From Desulfovibrio subterraneus (GTDB lineage: Bacteria; Desulfobacterota; Desulfovibrionia; Desulfovibrionales; Desulfovibrionaceae): a stretch of 64,000 nt of DNA. Below the pieces are notes generated by a model that was not told where the DNA came from, made no database searches, and was given only the letters and a program-made list of their open reading frames with translations. The stretch is taken from NCBI RefSeq assembly GCF_013340285.1, contig NZ_BLVO01000016.1:173011-237010 (forward strand), read 5' to 3'. The translations under genes were made by a program, and so were the position numbers. Shown one piece after another: positions 37,967 to 46,263 of this stretch; within the stretch, counting starts at the first letter, position 1; each line of letters starts with the position of its first letter.

Positions 37967-38724
37967 CGGGCTGTCTCCCGTAGCATGTTGAGGATTATGG
38001 AAATATCTTCGGGTCTGTCCACGCCGTGCGTTTTGTGGCCGGTCATGACAACCCGGATGGGAATGTTGTTTTCCAGAAGGCGCAGTTGCTCCAGCTTTTC
38101 CGTCTGCTCCAGCGAAGAGGGAGCAAGCCCGGTGAATCGTCGCAGCGCGCCGAAACGAAATGCATACAGTCCTATGTGGCCGCAGTAACCGCGTGCGGGT
38201 TCGCCGTCGCGGCAGAAGGGAATGGCGGCACGGGAAAAATACAGGGCGTCGCCGTTGGCAGACGGCACCACCTTGACGATGTCCGGACTCAGGGCATCGG
38301 CTGCCGTTATGGACTGCGCCAGCGTGGAAACCTGCACGGCGGCATCGTCCAAGAACGGAGAGACCAGCTCGGTCAGCATCATGGGATTGAGGGCCGGCTC
38401 ATCTCCCTGAATGTTCACCACCACGGCATGTTCTTCCACGCCCATGGCACAGGCTGCCTCATAGACCCTGTCCGTGCCGCTGGCATGGTCGGGGCTGGTC
38501 ATGACGTATTCCACGCCATGCTCACGTGCAGCCGCGGCAATGCGTTCGTCATCAGTGGCCAGCACAACGCGCGAAATGTGCGGGCACATGCAGGCGCGGT
38601 TGTAGACATGCCAGAACATGGGCTTGCCGAGAATGTCCGCAAGCGGTTTTCCCGGAAAGCGTGAAGAGGCATATCGTGCGGGAATGATGCCGTAACAGGG
38701 GATAGTATGCACGGTATCGCTCAT
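37963..38724 (-). CDS. kdsB: 3-deoxy-manno-octulosonate cytidylyltransferase
   Basis: Activates KDO as CMP-KDO for lipid A core assembly. Signatures: [47 protein letters not shown] and [13 protein letters not shown]. Start is uncertain: ATG 38724 places the family motif about 12 residues in, as in other KdsB proteins, but its GAAGG lies only one base away; ATG 38784 and 38904 are in frame further upstream without support from the family. 253 residues from 38724. First gene of kdsB-carA-TPR. Confidence 0.93.
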   Translation of the reverse strand: MSDTVHTIPCYGIIPARYASSRFPGKPLADILGKPMFWHVYNRACMCPHISRVVLATDDERIAAAAREHGVEYVMTSPDHASGTDRVYEAACAMGVEEHAVVVNIQGDEPALNPMMLTELVSPFLDDAAVQVSTLAQSITAADALSPDIVKVVPSANGDALYFSRAAIPFCRDGEPARGYCGHIGLYAFRFGALRRFTGLAPSSLEQTEKLEQLRLLENNIPIRVVMTGHKTHGVDRPEDISIILNMLRETAR

Positions 38725-39228
38725 GCCTTCTTTATGCGTTTCTGTTGCGCACGGCCGAGTACCGTTGAATGTGGCTGCTGCCATAATCTGTGTTCGCCCT
38801 CCGAAGGTGTTCGCCGCCGTGGAACGCGTTGTGTTCCTCACTCCGTGCTCTGTGCGCGGTTGCGGCCTGAATCGTCTGTGACCGTAGGGCAACTCTGTGG
38901 GCATTGGCGCTGCGAAAAGGCAGCGGAAATGCCACCTAACCCGAAATCGACGGACTATAGCCGGAAATGACGTGATTGAAAATATGAAAATGTCATCTTC
39001 AGGGCGTGGTTTCTAGTGCGCTGAAATAAATGGGTATCCATAGATTGTCCGCGGTGGGGGGGGATTCGTATGTTGTGCAGGGGGCGGGGTTGGGGCTGGC
39101 CCCGTGGCAGGCGGCTGCCTGCCGAAACGGTTCTGAAGCGGGGAGGGGCAGATGATGGAAATGACAAACCGCCGCCTGTGAGAGGCAGCGGTTTGTGAAT
39201 AGCGTTGTCAGCGGCAGGGCCGGACGAG
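38725..39228. other. Intergenic region kdsB/flgE
   Basis: About 500 bases without a convincing gene. The part up to 38904 is open in frame with kdsB and could be an N-terminal extension if a farther start is used. The rest holds the kdsB promoter, a G-rich stretch at 39053-39066 and the flgE terminator-like hairpin at 39164-39196. Confidence 0.5.
39164..39196 (-). terminator. Hairpin after flgE
   Basis: ACAAACCGC / GCGGTTTGT stem with an imperfect inner part; only a weak T-rich tail on the minus strand. About 33 bases past the stop. Confidence 0.6.
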
Positions 39229-40764
39229 TTACCGTTTCATCTGAATGGCGTTCTGGATGAGCTGGTCCTGCGTGGTGATGATTTTGCTGTTGGACTGGAA
39301 GCCGCGCTGGGTCGTTATCATGGTGACGAACTCGCGGGCCATGTCCACGTTGGACTGTTCAAGCGCATTGGAGACGATAAAGCCATAGTTTTCCGTATCC
39401 GGCTTGCCTTCCTGCGCCACGTTGGATTCCTTGGTGGCGGAGAAATGGTTGTTACCTTCGCGCTTCAGGCCGAAATCGCTGTTGAACCGGAACAGGGAGA
39501 TGCGGAAAAGGTCATCGCTTTCTCCGTTGCTGTACTTGCCGGTAATGATGCCGTCGCGTCCGATTTCCAGATTCATCAGGTAGCCTTCGGAGTAGCCGTC
39601 CTGCTTCATCAGCAGGGTCGAAGAGGAACCCGAATAGGCTGTGGTGGCCGAGGCTGACGTGGCTGGTGTGGTCATGCCTATAAGGTTGGCCGCATTGTTG
39701 CCGATGTCCGTTGCCTTGGTGGCGGAACCGTTCCAAGCCGCGGCTGAATCGCTGATGCCGAAATCCAGCGTGAGGGTCTGCGACGGGGCGCCGGTAAAGG
39801 TGGCGGAGAGCTGGGGAAGCCCCCCTGCTCCGATGCTTGCTGGCGTCCAGTTGCTGAGCATGGAAGGATCGCTGCCCGGAACGAATGCAGACATGTTTTC
39901 AAGCTCGTTCCCGGCACCGAAGGTCAGTGTGCCTGACATGAGCAGGCCCTTTCCTGCGCCCGAGACCGAACGGCCGTCCTGCGAAGGGGGTGCCGTGACA
40001 ATGAACTCGAAATGGCGTTTGGAACCTGCATTGCTGGCCCCTTGAACCGCGTCGAAATAGACATTGAGTTCGTGCGCACCGCCGTTGGCATCATACACGC
40101 GCATGGTGGTGGAATAGGAATAGGCTCCTTCTCCAAGCGGCGGGGTCTGGGTGCCGTCCCATTTCTGGGCAAGGGCGAAGAAGGGGTTGTCCGTATCTGT
40201 GGAATTGTCGGTGGCGGAGCCGAGGTTTGTGATCAGGCGCACGGATTCCGTGGCCTGCGGGGGCATTACGATAAGGCCGTTGGCGTCTGTGGCAAGCTGT
40301 ATGTCGCCTGCTGTGGAGCTTTCCGTGTCGTTGGAGAAGGCTCGCCCCTGCAGACGGAAGCCGTGCGGATCAACAAGGTAGCCGCTCTTGTCGAAGCGGA
40401 AGTTGCCCGCACGTGTGTAATGGTTCACGCCGTCTTTGGAGACGCCGAAGAAGCCGTCGCCGCCGATGCCTATGTCGGTTGTCTCATTGGCAAGGTCAAA
40501 GGCCCCCTGCTCGTGGATGGTTCGCACTTCTGCAAGGGTGACGCCCATGCCCAGCTGGGCATAGCCCACTGCGGCACCGTCCGCCCGCCCGCCGCCGTTG
40601 ACCGACGCGGAAGCAACGCCCACGGATTTGAGATCCTGATAGATCGCCATCTGCTGCTTGAAGCCCAACGTGTTGACGTTGGCAAGGTTGTTACCCACAA
40701 CCTGCATGCCCCTCGAAAGGGTCTTCATGCCGCCGGCGCCTGTGTATAATGCCGTAAGGCCCAT
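39229..40764 (-). CDS. flgE: Flagellar hook protein FlgE
   Basis: 511 residues. N-terminal rod/hook motif MGLTALYTGAGGMKTLSRGM then VVGNNLANVNTLGFKQQ, and C-terminal SNALEQSNVDMAREFVTMIT with TTQRGFQSNSKIITTQDQL, both conserved in the axial proteins and forming the D0 coiled coil. The centre has Ser/Thr/Gly-rich variable domains. Exported by the flagellar type III system. AGGAG precedes ATG 40764, and a sigma54-type promoter lies about 95 bases upstream. No other flagellar gene flanks it here. Confidence 0.94.
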   Translation of the reverse strand: MGLTALYTGAGGMKTLSRGMQVVGNNLANVNTLGFKQQMAIYQDLKSVGVASASVNGGGRADGAAVGYAQLGMGVTLAEVRTIHEQGAFDLANETTDIGIGGDGFFGVSKDGVNHYTRAGNFRFDKSGYLVDPHGFRLQGRAFSNDTESSTAGDIQLATDANGLIVMPPQATESVRLITNLGSATDNSTDTDNPFFALAQKWDGTQTPPLGEGAYSYSTTMRVYDANGGAHELNVYFDAVQGASNAGSKRHFEFIVTAPPSQDGRSVSGAGKGLLMSGTLTFGAGNELENMSAFVPGSDPSMLSNWTPASIGAGGLPQLSATFTGAPSQTLTLDFGISDSAAAWNGSATKATDIGNNAANLIGMTTPATSASATTAYSGSSSTLLMKQDGYSEGYLMNLEIGRDGIITGKYSNGESDDLFRISLFRFNSDFGLKREGNNHFSATKESNVAQEGKPDTENYGFIVSNALEQSNVDMAREFVTMITTQRGFQSNSKIITTQDQLIQNAIQMKR

Positions 40765-40858
40765 GATCGACTCCTGCCGTATCTGCCGGTTCCATACCCG
40801 AAAGGAACAGACGATCCCGAAAGCGTAGGGAAAAGATTTCCTTACGGTTCTTAATAAA

Positions 40859-40873
40859 GCATGGGCCGTGCCA
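40859..40873 (-). promoter_or_regulatory. Sigma54-type (-24/-12) promoter of flgE
   Basis: Minus strand TGGCAC, five bases, ATGC. The -24 element is perfect and the -12 element differs from TTGC in one base. It lies 95 bases before the flgE start, in agreement with sigma54 control of mid-class flagellar genes in many bacteria. Confidence 0.7.
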
Positions 40874-40947
40874 AAGATTTCTGAAAAGAGATGAAGAGAG
40901 CTGTGTTGTTCTGAACAGCCTGAAAACAGCGGCGAAAAATGAAAGGA

Positions 40948-41154
40948 TCAGGCGGAGAGAGAAATGGGGGATTCGTTTTCTTCCTGCCGTGAGCAGGCAA
41001 GAATTGCTGCATCGCTGCCGGGATGATCGTTTCTGCGGGCAAGCAGCAGGGTGCGGGTTGCCTGTATCACGGTGGAGCGCTCTATGCCCCTGCTGCGCAG
41101 GGCCCTGAAGATGGTTTCCAGCTTTTCAAGTAAAGGAGAGTGCGCGGTTTCCAT
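40948..41154 (-). CDS. Small protein of unknown function
   Basis: 68 residues beginning METAHSPLLEKLETIFRALR. ATG 41154 is preceded by GGAG at good spacing. The first 40 residues should form two helices (LEKLETIFRALRSRGIERST, VIQATRTLLLARRN), and the rest is Ser/Glu-rich. I do not recognise it. It precedes flgE on the same strand but a separate promoter lies between. Codon content is compatible with a real gene; homologues would settle it. Confidence 0.5.
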   Translation of the reverse strand: METAHSPLLEKLETIFRALRSRGIERSTVIQATRTLLLARRNDHPGSDAAILACSRQEENESPISLSA

Positions 41155-41288
41155 TGATTCTCCGGCTCCTTCTTTCCTGCAGGCGGAATAGACAGTTTAA
41201 AACAACCTTTTCAGGGGATTATGTCCTAATGGATGGAGGAGAGCAAGTGGTACTTGCATTTTGTGAGCAGCGCTTTGCAAAAGGAAAC

Positions 41289-41318
41289 GCCCCGCCGGAC
41301 CGTGAGGTCCAGCGGGGC
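41289..41318 (-). terminator. Terminator of the zraP-like cluster
   Basis: GCCCCGC / GCGGGGC stem extended inward by GGACC / GGTCC; the minus strand continues GTTTCCTTTT. About 60 bases after the zraP-like stop. Confidence 0.85.
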
Positions 41319-41377
41319 AGCCATGAGGAAGGTGTGAAGGTACCTTGTCGTTGGCCTGGTTTCTGCCGATGCCGTTG

Positions 41378-41914
41378 TTAATTTGCAGGAGCTGCGGGAG
41401 CTGCGGGGGCAACGCCGTCAGCGTAAGGGCAATTGGGGTTGCGACCGTATCCGCGGCGGAAATCCTTGATGCCTACTTCCTTTTCAACCTGGGTTTCAAA
41501 GGCTTCGCGTTCTGCGCGCATCTTGGTGCCGATTTCCTTCATGTCCTGAACGAGCTGGGTGATGTACTTGGGGTCAACCTTGTCGTTGCCGGAAAGGGCT
41601 TCAAGTTCGGTGTGCTTGGCCCACATGTCGGTGCGCAGGGCTTCAGTCTTCTTGTAGTAGGCGTCCTGCAGGGCAATGAACTTGGTCTGCTGCTCGGGGG
41701 TAAGGTTGGCAGGCACGTAGTTGCCCATCATGCCGTGGCCCATACCGCCGCCCATGCCGCCACCCATGCCGCCGCAGTTGCTCATCATACCCTGGCCGTT
41801 ACCCGGACCGTGACCACCGCCGTGGCCGCCGCCGTGCATGCCGGCGAAAGAAACAGAAGCGATGGCAAGAATTGCAAGAGCGAGGGTGGAAATCATGATG
41901 TTACGGGTTTTCAT
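41378..41914 (-). CDS. ZraP/CpxP/Spy-type periplasmic metal-stress chaperone
   Basis: 178 residues. Signal peptide MKTRNIMISTLALAILAIAS cleaved near SFA-GM. The mature N-terminus is packed with His, Gly and Met (HGGGHGGGHGPGNG, GGMGGGMGHGMMGN), a probable metal-binding tail. Next is LTPEQQTKFIALQDAYYKKT, the LTxxQ-type motif of the Spy/CpxP/ZraP fold, with coiled helices to about residue 150, and an Ala/Pro-rich end. AGGAG precedes ATG 41914. Last gene of a three-gene secreted metal-binding cluster facing the ZraSR-like pair. Confidence 0.88.
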   Translation of the reverse strand: MKTRNIMISTLALAILAIASVSFAGMHGGGHGGGHGPGNGQGMMSNCGGMGGGMGGGMGHGMMGNYVPANLTPEQQTKFIALQDAYYKKTEALRTDMWAKHTELEALSGNDKVDPKYITQLVQDMKEIGTKMRAEREAFETQVEKEVGIKDFRRGYGRNPNCPYADGVAPAAPAAPAN

Positions 41915-41942
41915 TATATTCTCCTTGTAAAATGGTAAGAAA

Positions 41943-42215
41943 TTAACGGTTGTTGCCTTCAATCAGGAGATGCGCGTTGCCGGAACGGTTGTGCTGGCCC
42001 TGCATGGTCATGCCGTCGCGGTTGTGGCCGGACTTCATGTTGTGACGGTTCTTCATGGTGCCGTCTTCGTTCATGTTGGGGCAGCCGTTGTTCATCATCA
42101 TGTGCTGGCCGGAGTTGTTCATGGTTCCGTGCTGCATGGGGCCGGCAAAGGCGGCGGTTGCGAGAGCGAGGGAAGCAAGGATGCCAAGGCCGAGAACGAT
42201 GTTGGGAAGCTTCAT
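41943..42215 (-). CDS. Small secreted Met/His/Asn-rich peptide (tandem copy 2)
   Basis: 90 residues. Signal peptide MKLPNIVLGLGILASLALAT with AFA-G cleavage, then a Met/His/Asn-rich mature chain (MQHGTMNNSGQHMMMNNG) with one Cys. Almost identical to the gene at 42293 over the first 60 residues. Possible copper, zinc or silver chelator; this is inference from composition. Start ATG 42215 has AGGAG seven bases upstream. The two copies differ mainly near the C-terminus (GNAHLLIEGNNR here). Confidence 0.82.
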   Translation of the reverse strand: MKLPNIVLGLGILASLALATAAFAGPMQHGTMNNSGQHMMMNNGCPNMNEDGTMKNRHNMKSGHNRDGMTMQGQHNRSGNAHLLIEGNNR

Positions 42216-42225
42216 TGTAATATCT

Positions 42226-42260
42226 CCTGAGGGTATATGTGTTCGTGAAATTGGTTTCAC
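42226..42260 (-). promoter_or_regulatory. Leader inverted repeat before tandem copy 2
   Basis: Contains GTGAAA-CCAA-TTTCAC (within 42245-42260 on the plus strand) just ahead of the ribosome-binding site. A related palindrome, CGTGAA-CCAAC-TTCACG, occurs at the same place before tandem copy 1 (42594-42612). Confidence 0.5.
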
Positions 42261-42292
42261 GTTACGTTTGTTCGGTCTGTTGTGTGCGTTGA

Positions 42293-42565
42293 CTAACGGT
42301 CGTTGCCCTTAATCAGGTTATGCATGTTACCGGAACGGTTGTGCTGGCCCTGCATGTTCATGCCGTCGCGGTTGTGGCCCGGCTTCATGTCGTTACGATT
42401 CTTCATGGTGCCGTCTTCGTTCATGTTGGGGCAGCCGTTGTTCATCATCATGTGCTGGCCGGAGTTGTTCATGGTTCCGTGCTGCATGGGGCCGGCAAAG
42501 GCGGCGGTTGCGAGAGCGAGGGAAGCAAGGATGCCAAGGCCGAGAACGATGTTGGAAAACTTCAT
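42293..42565 (-). CDS. Small secreted Met/His/Asn-rich peptide (tandem copy 1)
   Basis: 90 residues: signal peptide MKFSNIVLGLGILASLALAT, AFA-G, then HGTMNNSGQHMMMNNGCPNM and repeated NRDGM/QHNRSGN motifs. First gene of the cluster and the one directly behind the sigma54-type promoter at 42632-42646. The DNA is identical to copy 2 over about 130 bases, spaced 350 bases apart, so the duplication is recent or homogenised. ATG 42565 has AGGAG upstream. Metal binding is inferred from composition and from the ZraSR-like neighbours. Confidence 0.83.
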   Translation of the reverse strand: MKFSNIVLGLGILASLALATAAFAGPMQHGTMNNSGQHMMMNNGCPNMNEDGTMKNRNDMKPGHNRDGMNMQGQHNRSGNMHNLIKGNDR

Positions 42566-42593
42566 TGTGATATCTCCTGATACTTATATTGGT

Positions 42594-42612
42594 ACGTGAA
42601 GTTGGTTCACGT
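42594..42612 (-). promoter_or_regulatory. Leader inverted repeat before tandem copy 1
   Basis: ACGTGAA-(G)TTGG-TTCACGT arms in the 5' leader, between the sigma54-type promoter and the start codon. Could be an mRNA hairpin or a protein site. Confidence 0.45.
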
Positions 42613-42631
42613 TTTGCTTGTCTGGTATATA

Positions 42632-42646
42632 GCAATGGGTGTGCCA
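42632..42646 (-). promoter_or_regulatory. Sigma54-type promoter of the Met/His-rich peptide cluster
   Basis: Minus strand TGGCAC-ACCCA-TTGC, a perfect match to the -24/-12 consensus, 67 bases before the first ATG. The ZraR-like activator needed for such a promoter is encoded divergently at 44792. Confidence 0.85.
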
Positions 42647-42731
42647 ACAGTTGAAAGTGTTACGCATCAATTTGAAATTAAATGCAAAAATTCATAATGA
42701 AGCTTGTGAGTCCGGAGAGAAAGAAAACACA

Positions 42732-42793
42732 CATGTGTATAATAGCTGTACAGTCCCCGAATGAGGGGTGTATAAAAAGTGAGCATGTGTATA
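42732..42793. repeat. Pair of CATGTGTATA repeats upstream of the zraS-like gene
   Basis: Identical 10-base repeats at 42732-42741 and 42784-42793, with CCCC-GAATGA-GGGG between them (42755-42768). The first overlaps a TATAAT-like box. Possible regulator sites in the divergent promoter region. Confidence 0.45.
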
Positions 42794-42818
42794 CTTTTCG
42801 ACGGGAGACGGGCGGATC

Positions 42819-44783
42819 ATGGAACTGACGACAATGAAATTACATAGAGAACAACGCCTGCCCGGGCCTTTTGCCTCTCCGTGGTTAGTTATCAGCGGGG
42901 CGGTTATTCTTGGCATTATCATAGTTGCCATGACGTTGCGGAACTTCGACCGTGACGGCACGCAGATGGCCACCATCCTGGAAGAAAAGGGAGCCTCGCT
43001 CATCAAGGCTCTGGAGGCCGGTGCGCGTACCGGCATCCGCAATCCTCAGGGGGCGGAAATGCGCATGCAGGTGCTTGTTGAGGAAATGGCTGACCAGCCT
43101 GATATCCTCTTTATCATGGTGACGGACCATACAGGCAGGGTGCTTGCGCACAGCGAGCCGGAAAAGCAGGGCGAGGTGGTGTTCTCTCCCGAGGATATGT
43201 CACAGCTCGAACCTGCCAAGGGTGTAAGCTGGCGCATCATGACCAAGGAGAACAACCGTGCCTTTGTGGTCTACCGGCAGTTCATGCCCCTGCAGGGGCG
43301 CGACGGCTGGTGGGGACGGGTGCACGGCGATGACCAGCAGGGCGGAACCATGCAGCAGGGCGGGGCCGGGGATTCTGGACATTCCTCCATGATGAACGGG
43401 CGTGGGCGCGGCATGGGCCGTATGCGTCATGACGGCCACAGCCGGGAGCTGATGAGTTTCTTCTCCACCCCCGACATGCCGCCCCCCATTATATATGTTG
43501 GTATGGACGTCACCCCTTTTGAACAGGCCAGAGACCGGGATGCCCGCCATGCCATGGTCATGGCAGGTATGCTGCTTCTGCTGGGGCTTGCAGGACTCAT
43601 CTCGCTGATATGGGCGCAGAGTGTGCGGCGTTCGCGCCAGATGCTGCGTGATTCGCAGGCCTTTTCCGCCGAGATTATCGCCAGCCTGCCGGAAGGGCTT
43701 GTGCTGGTGGATGGTGATGGCCGGGTGGCGCTTGTAAACGGCAAGGCCGAGGAACAGCTCGGCGTGACGTATGACACCGTTCGCGGCAAGCGGCCGGAAG
43801 ACGTGCTGCCCCGCGCCATGACGGAAGCCCTTTCGGTGCTGTCGCGGGAAGGACGCATGCATGAAGCGGAAACGGAGTGCCTCATCAATGGCGGTGCCGT
43901 CATTCCCATGAGCATCAGCGGTGCGCGGGTGTTTGGTCAGGAAGGAAATGAAGGCGGTGCAGATGCCGAGCATCTGGCTGATATCCTGATTCTGCGCGAC
44001 CTGCGCGAGGTGCGGCGGTTGCAGCAGGAAGTGCGCCGCAAGGAAAAGCTGGCTGCGGTGGGCTCGCTTGCCGCAGGCGTGGCGCATGAGATTCGCAATC
44101 CGCTCAGTTCCATCAAGGGCTATGCCACCTATTTCGGCACCCGTTTTCCTGAAGGCAGCGAAGACCGTGCCGCCGCATGCATCATGGTGCAGGAGGTGGA
44201 CAGACTGAACCGCGTCATCACGGACCTTATCGGTATTTCAAGGCCCTCGGACATCAAACGGATCGAGGCGGATATTTGCGAGCTTGCCCGCCACTGCGTG
44301 CGTCTGCTCGGGCCGGACGCTGCCGCACAGGGCATTGCCGTTTCGTGCGATTGTGCAGAAGGGGTGCCCCACCTGTTTGTCGATCCTGACAGGCTCTCGC
44401 AGGCGTTGCTGAACATCTGTCTGAACGGGATGGAAGCCATGGCAGACGGCGGCGAGTTGAACATGGCCATTGATGTCGAGGACGACGAGTATCTGCGCAT
44501 CCGTATTTCAGATACGGGCCACGGCATAACGCCGGACGCGCTGGCACGCATATTCGATCCCTACTTTACGACCAAGAGCCAGGGGACAGGGCTGGGGCTG
44601 GCCATTGTGCACAAGATCATTGAAGCGCACGGCGGCGTAATCAGCGTTGTTTCCCGGACTGCAGATACCTGCGCTGCCGCTTCCGGCTCTGCTCCTGACG
44701 AGGCAAACGGCGCTCCGGCAGGAGCGCAGGGCGGAACCACCTTCACCATACTGCTGCCGCTCGATGCGCAGCAGGACGCTTGA
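42819..44783 (+). CDS. ZraS-like sensor histidine kinase with Met/His-rich periplasmic insert
   Basis: 654 residues: membrane segment about 22-42, periplasmic sensor to about 245, second segment about 247-268, PAS about 283-400, HisKA with GVAHEIRNPLSSIKGYATYF near 420, HATPase ending QGTGLGLAIVHKIIEAHGG. This is the NtrB/ZraS subfamily that feeds sigma54 activators. The sensor carries an insert at about 175-213 rich in Gly, Met, His and Arg (GTMQQGG, HSSMMNGRGRGMGRMRHDGH), compositionally like the secreted peptides encoded opposite. Metal sensing is inferred. Followed directly by its regulator gene. Confidence 0.9.
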   Translation: MELTTMKLHREQRLPGPFASPWLVISGAVILGIIIVAMTLRNFDRDGTQMATILEEKGASLIKALEAGARTGIRNPQGAEMRMQVLVEEMADQPDILFIMVTDHTGRVLAHSEPEKQGEVVFSPEDMSQLEPAKGVSWRIMTKENNRAFVVYRQFMPLQGRDGWWGRVHGDDQQGGTMQQGGAGDSGHSSMMNGRGRGMGRMRHDGHSRELMSFFSTPDMPPPIIYVGMDVTPFEQARDRDARHAMVMAGMLLLLGLAGLISLIWAQSVRRSRQMLRDSQAFSAEIIASLPEGLVLVDGDGRVALVNGKAEEQLGVTYDTVRGKRPEDVLPRAMTEALSVLSREGRMHEAETECLINGGAVIPMSISGARVFGQEGNEGGADAEHLADILILRDLREVRRLQQEVRRKEKLAAVGSLAAGVAHEIRNPLSSIKGYATYFGTRFPEGSEDRAAACIMVQEVDRLNRVITDLIGISRPSDIKRIEADICELARHCVRLLGPDAAAQGIAVSCDCAEGVPHLFVDPDRLSQALLNICLNGMEAMADGGELNMAIDVEDDEYLRIRISDTGHGITPDALARIFDPYFTTKSQGTGLGLAIVHKIIEAHGGVISVVSRTADTCAAASGSAPDEANGAPAGAQGGTTFTILLPLDAQQDA

Positions 44784-44791
44784 GGATGACC

Positions 44792-46150
44792 ATGAGTACC
44801 ATTCTGATTGTAGACGACGATACCGCGCACCGCACCATGCTGCGCACGCTGATCAAGGGGTGGAATTACAACGTGGAGGAGGCAGACGACGGCACTGTCG
44901 CCGTGGAGAAGGTGCGCCTTACCCCTTATGATGCCGTGCTCATGGACATTCGTATGGTGAAGATGAGCGGCATTGAAGCGCTTCGCGAGATCAAGGCATT
45001 CAATCCGGCCATTCCCGTGCTGATAATGACGGCCTATTCGTCTGTGGAAACAGCGGTTGAGGCCCTGAAGATCGGAGCATATGACTATCTGACCAAGCCG
45101 CTGGACTTTGATGTGCTCAGGTTCACGCTGGACAGGATGCTCGACCATACCCGCCTTGCGGTGGAAAACCGCACCCTGCGTGAACGGCTTGAAGGCCGGG
45201 GGGCGCAGGGCATGATAGGCAAGAGTGCGCCCATGCTGGAGCTGACGGAAATGATCCTCACCGTTGCGCCCACGGACGCCACAGTGCTTATCAGCGGTGA
45301 ATCCGGTACCGGCAAGGAGCTGGTCGCAAACGCCATTCATGTGGGGAGCGAGCGGTCGGGCAAGCCCTTTGTGGCAGTGAACTGTGCGGCCCTTACTGAG
45401 ACGCTGCTCGAATCCGAGCTCTTTGGCCATGAAAAGGGGGCCTTTACAGGAGCTGACAAGCGGCGAGAAGGGCGCTTCATGCAGGCTGATGGCGGAACCC
45501 TGTTCCTTGACGAGATAGGCGAGATTCCACTGGCCCTGCAATCCAAGCTGCTGCGTGCTCTGCAGCAGGGTGAAGTGCAGCGAGTGGGCAGCGACACGGT
45601 TCTTCACGTGAATGTGCGCGTTATTGCGGCCACAAACCGCGATCTGTACGAAGAGGTGCAGGCGGGCAAGTTCCGTGAAGACCTGTATTACAGGCTGAAC
45701 GTGATCGGGCTGCGCGTGCCTGCACTTCGCGAGCGGCGCGATGATATCCCGCTGCTTGCGGATTTCTTTCTGCGCCGGTTTGCGGAAAAGAACCGCAAGG
45801 CCGTGAAGGGGGCAACCCCGCAGGCCATGGACGCGCTTGTGCGGCATGACTGGCCGGGCAACGTGCGTGAGCTGGAAAATGCCATGGAGCGGGCCGTGAT
45901 CATGACAACCGGCGAGTACGTCACCCTTCGCGAGTTGCCGCGCAATCTTTCTGATGCCCAGATCAACGATGTGCCCATTACGGCGGACGGAGAACCGGCC
46001 CTTGCGGGCTTGTCGCTGGATGAACTGGAGCGGCGTGCCATAATGGCCACGCTCAAGGAATGCGCCGACAACAAGAGCGAAGCAGCGCGACGTCTCGGCA
46101 TTACCCGCGCCACCCTGCATAACAAGCTCAAGCGCTACGGCATGGAGTAG
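44792..46150 (+). CDS. ZraR/NtrC-like sigma54-dependent response regulator
   Basis: 452 residues. Receiver ([20 protein letters not shown], acceptor Asp in [13 protein letters not shown]), AAA+ domain with Walker [15 protein letters not shown], the sigma54 contact loop [14 protein letters not shown] and Walker [12 protein letters not shown], then a Fis-type helix-turn-helix ([20 protein letters not shown]). ATG 44792 is chosen for GAGGA five bases ahead; an ATG six bases earlier has its GAGG too close. Likely activates the -24/-12 promoter at 42632-42646. Confidence 0.94.
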   Translation: MSTILIVDDDTAHRTMLRTLIKGWNYNVEEADDGTVAVEKVRLTPYDAVLMDIRMVKMSGIEALREIKAFNPAIPVLIMTAYSSVETAVEALKIGAYDYLTKPLDFDVLRFTLDRMLDHTRLAVENRTLRERLEGRGAQGMIGKSAPMLELTEMILTVAPTDATVLISGESGTGKELVANAIHVGSERSGKPFVAVNCAALTETLLESELFGHEKGAFTGADKRREGRFMQADGGTLFLDEIGEIPLALQSKLLRALQQGEVQRVGSDTVLHVNVRVIAATNRDLYEEVQAGKFREDLYYRLNVIGLRVPALRERRDDIPLLADFFLRRFAEKNRKAVKGATPQAMDALVRHDWPGNVRELENAMERAVIMTTGEYVTLRELPRNLSDAQINDVPITADGEPALAGLSLDELERRAIMATLKECADNKSEAARRLGITRATLHNKLKRYGME

Positions 46151-46263
46151 GGCGAGCCCTGTGTCCGGGCGAGACTGTCTCTGAGATTGCCGCACTGCGC
46201 ATGTTCTTTTCCCTGCCTGCTGTAAAGGTGAAGTCGGGAGCAAAACCGAGTTGGAGGTTGGTT

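Noticed and set aside
44561..46243. 560-codon open frame antisense to the ZraR-like regulator
   Set aside because: Overlaps a well-supported sigma54 activator in full and has no domain of its own.
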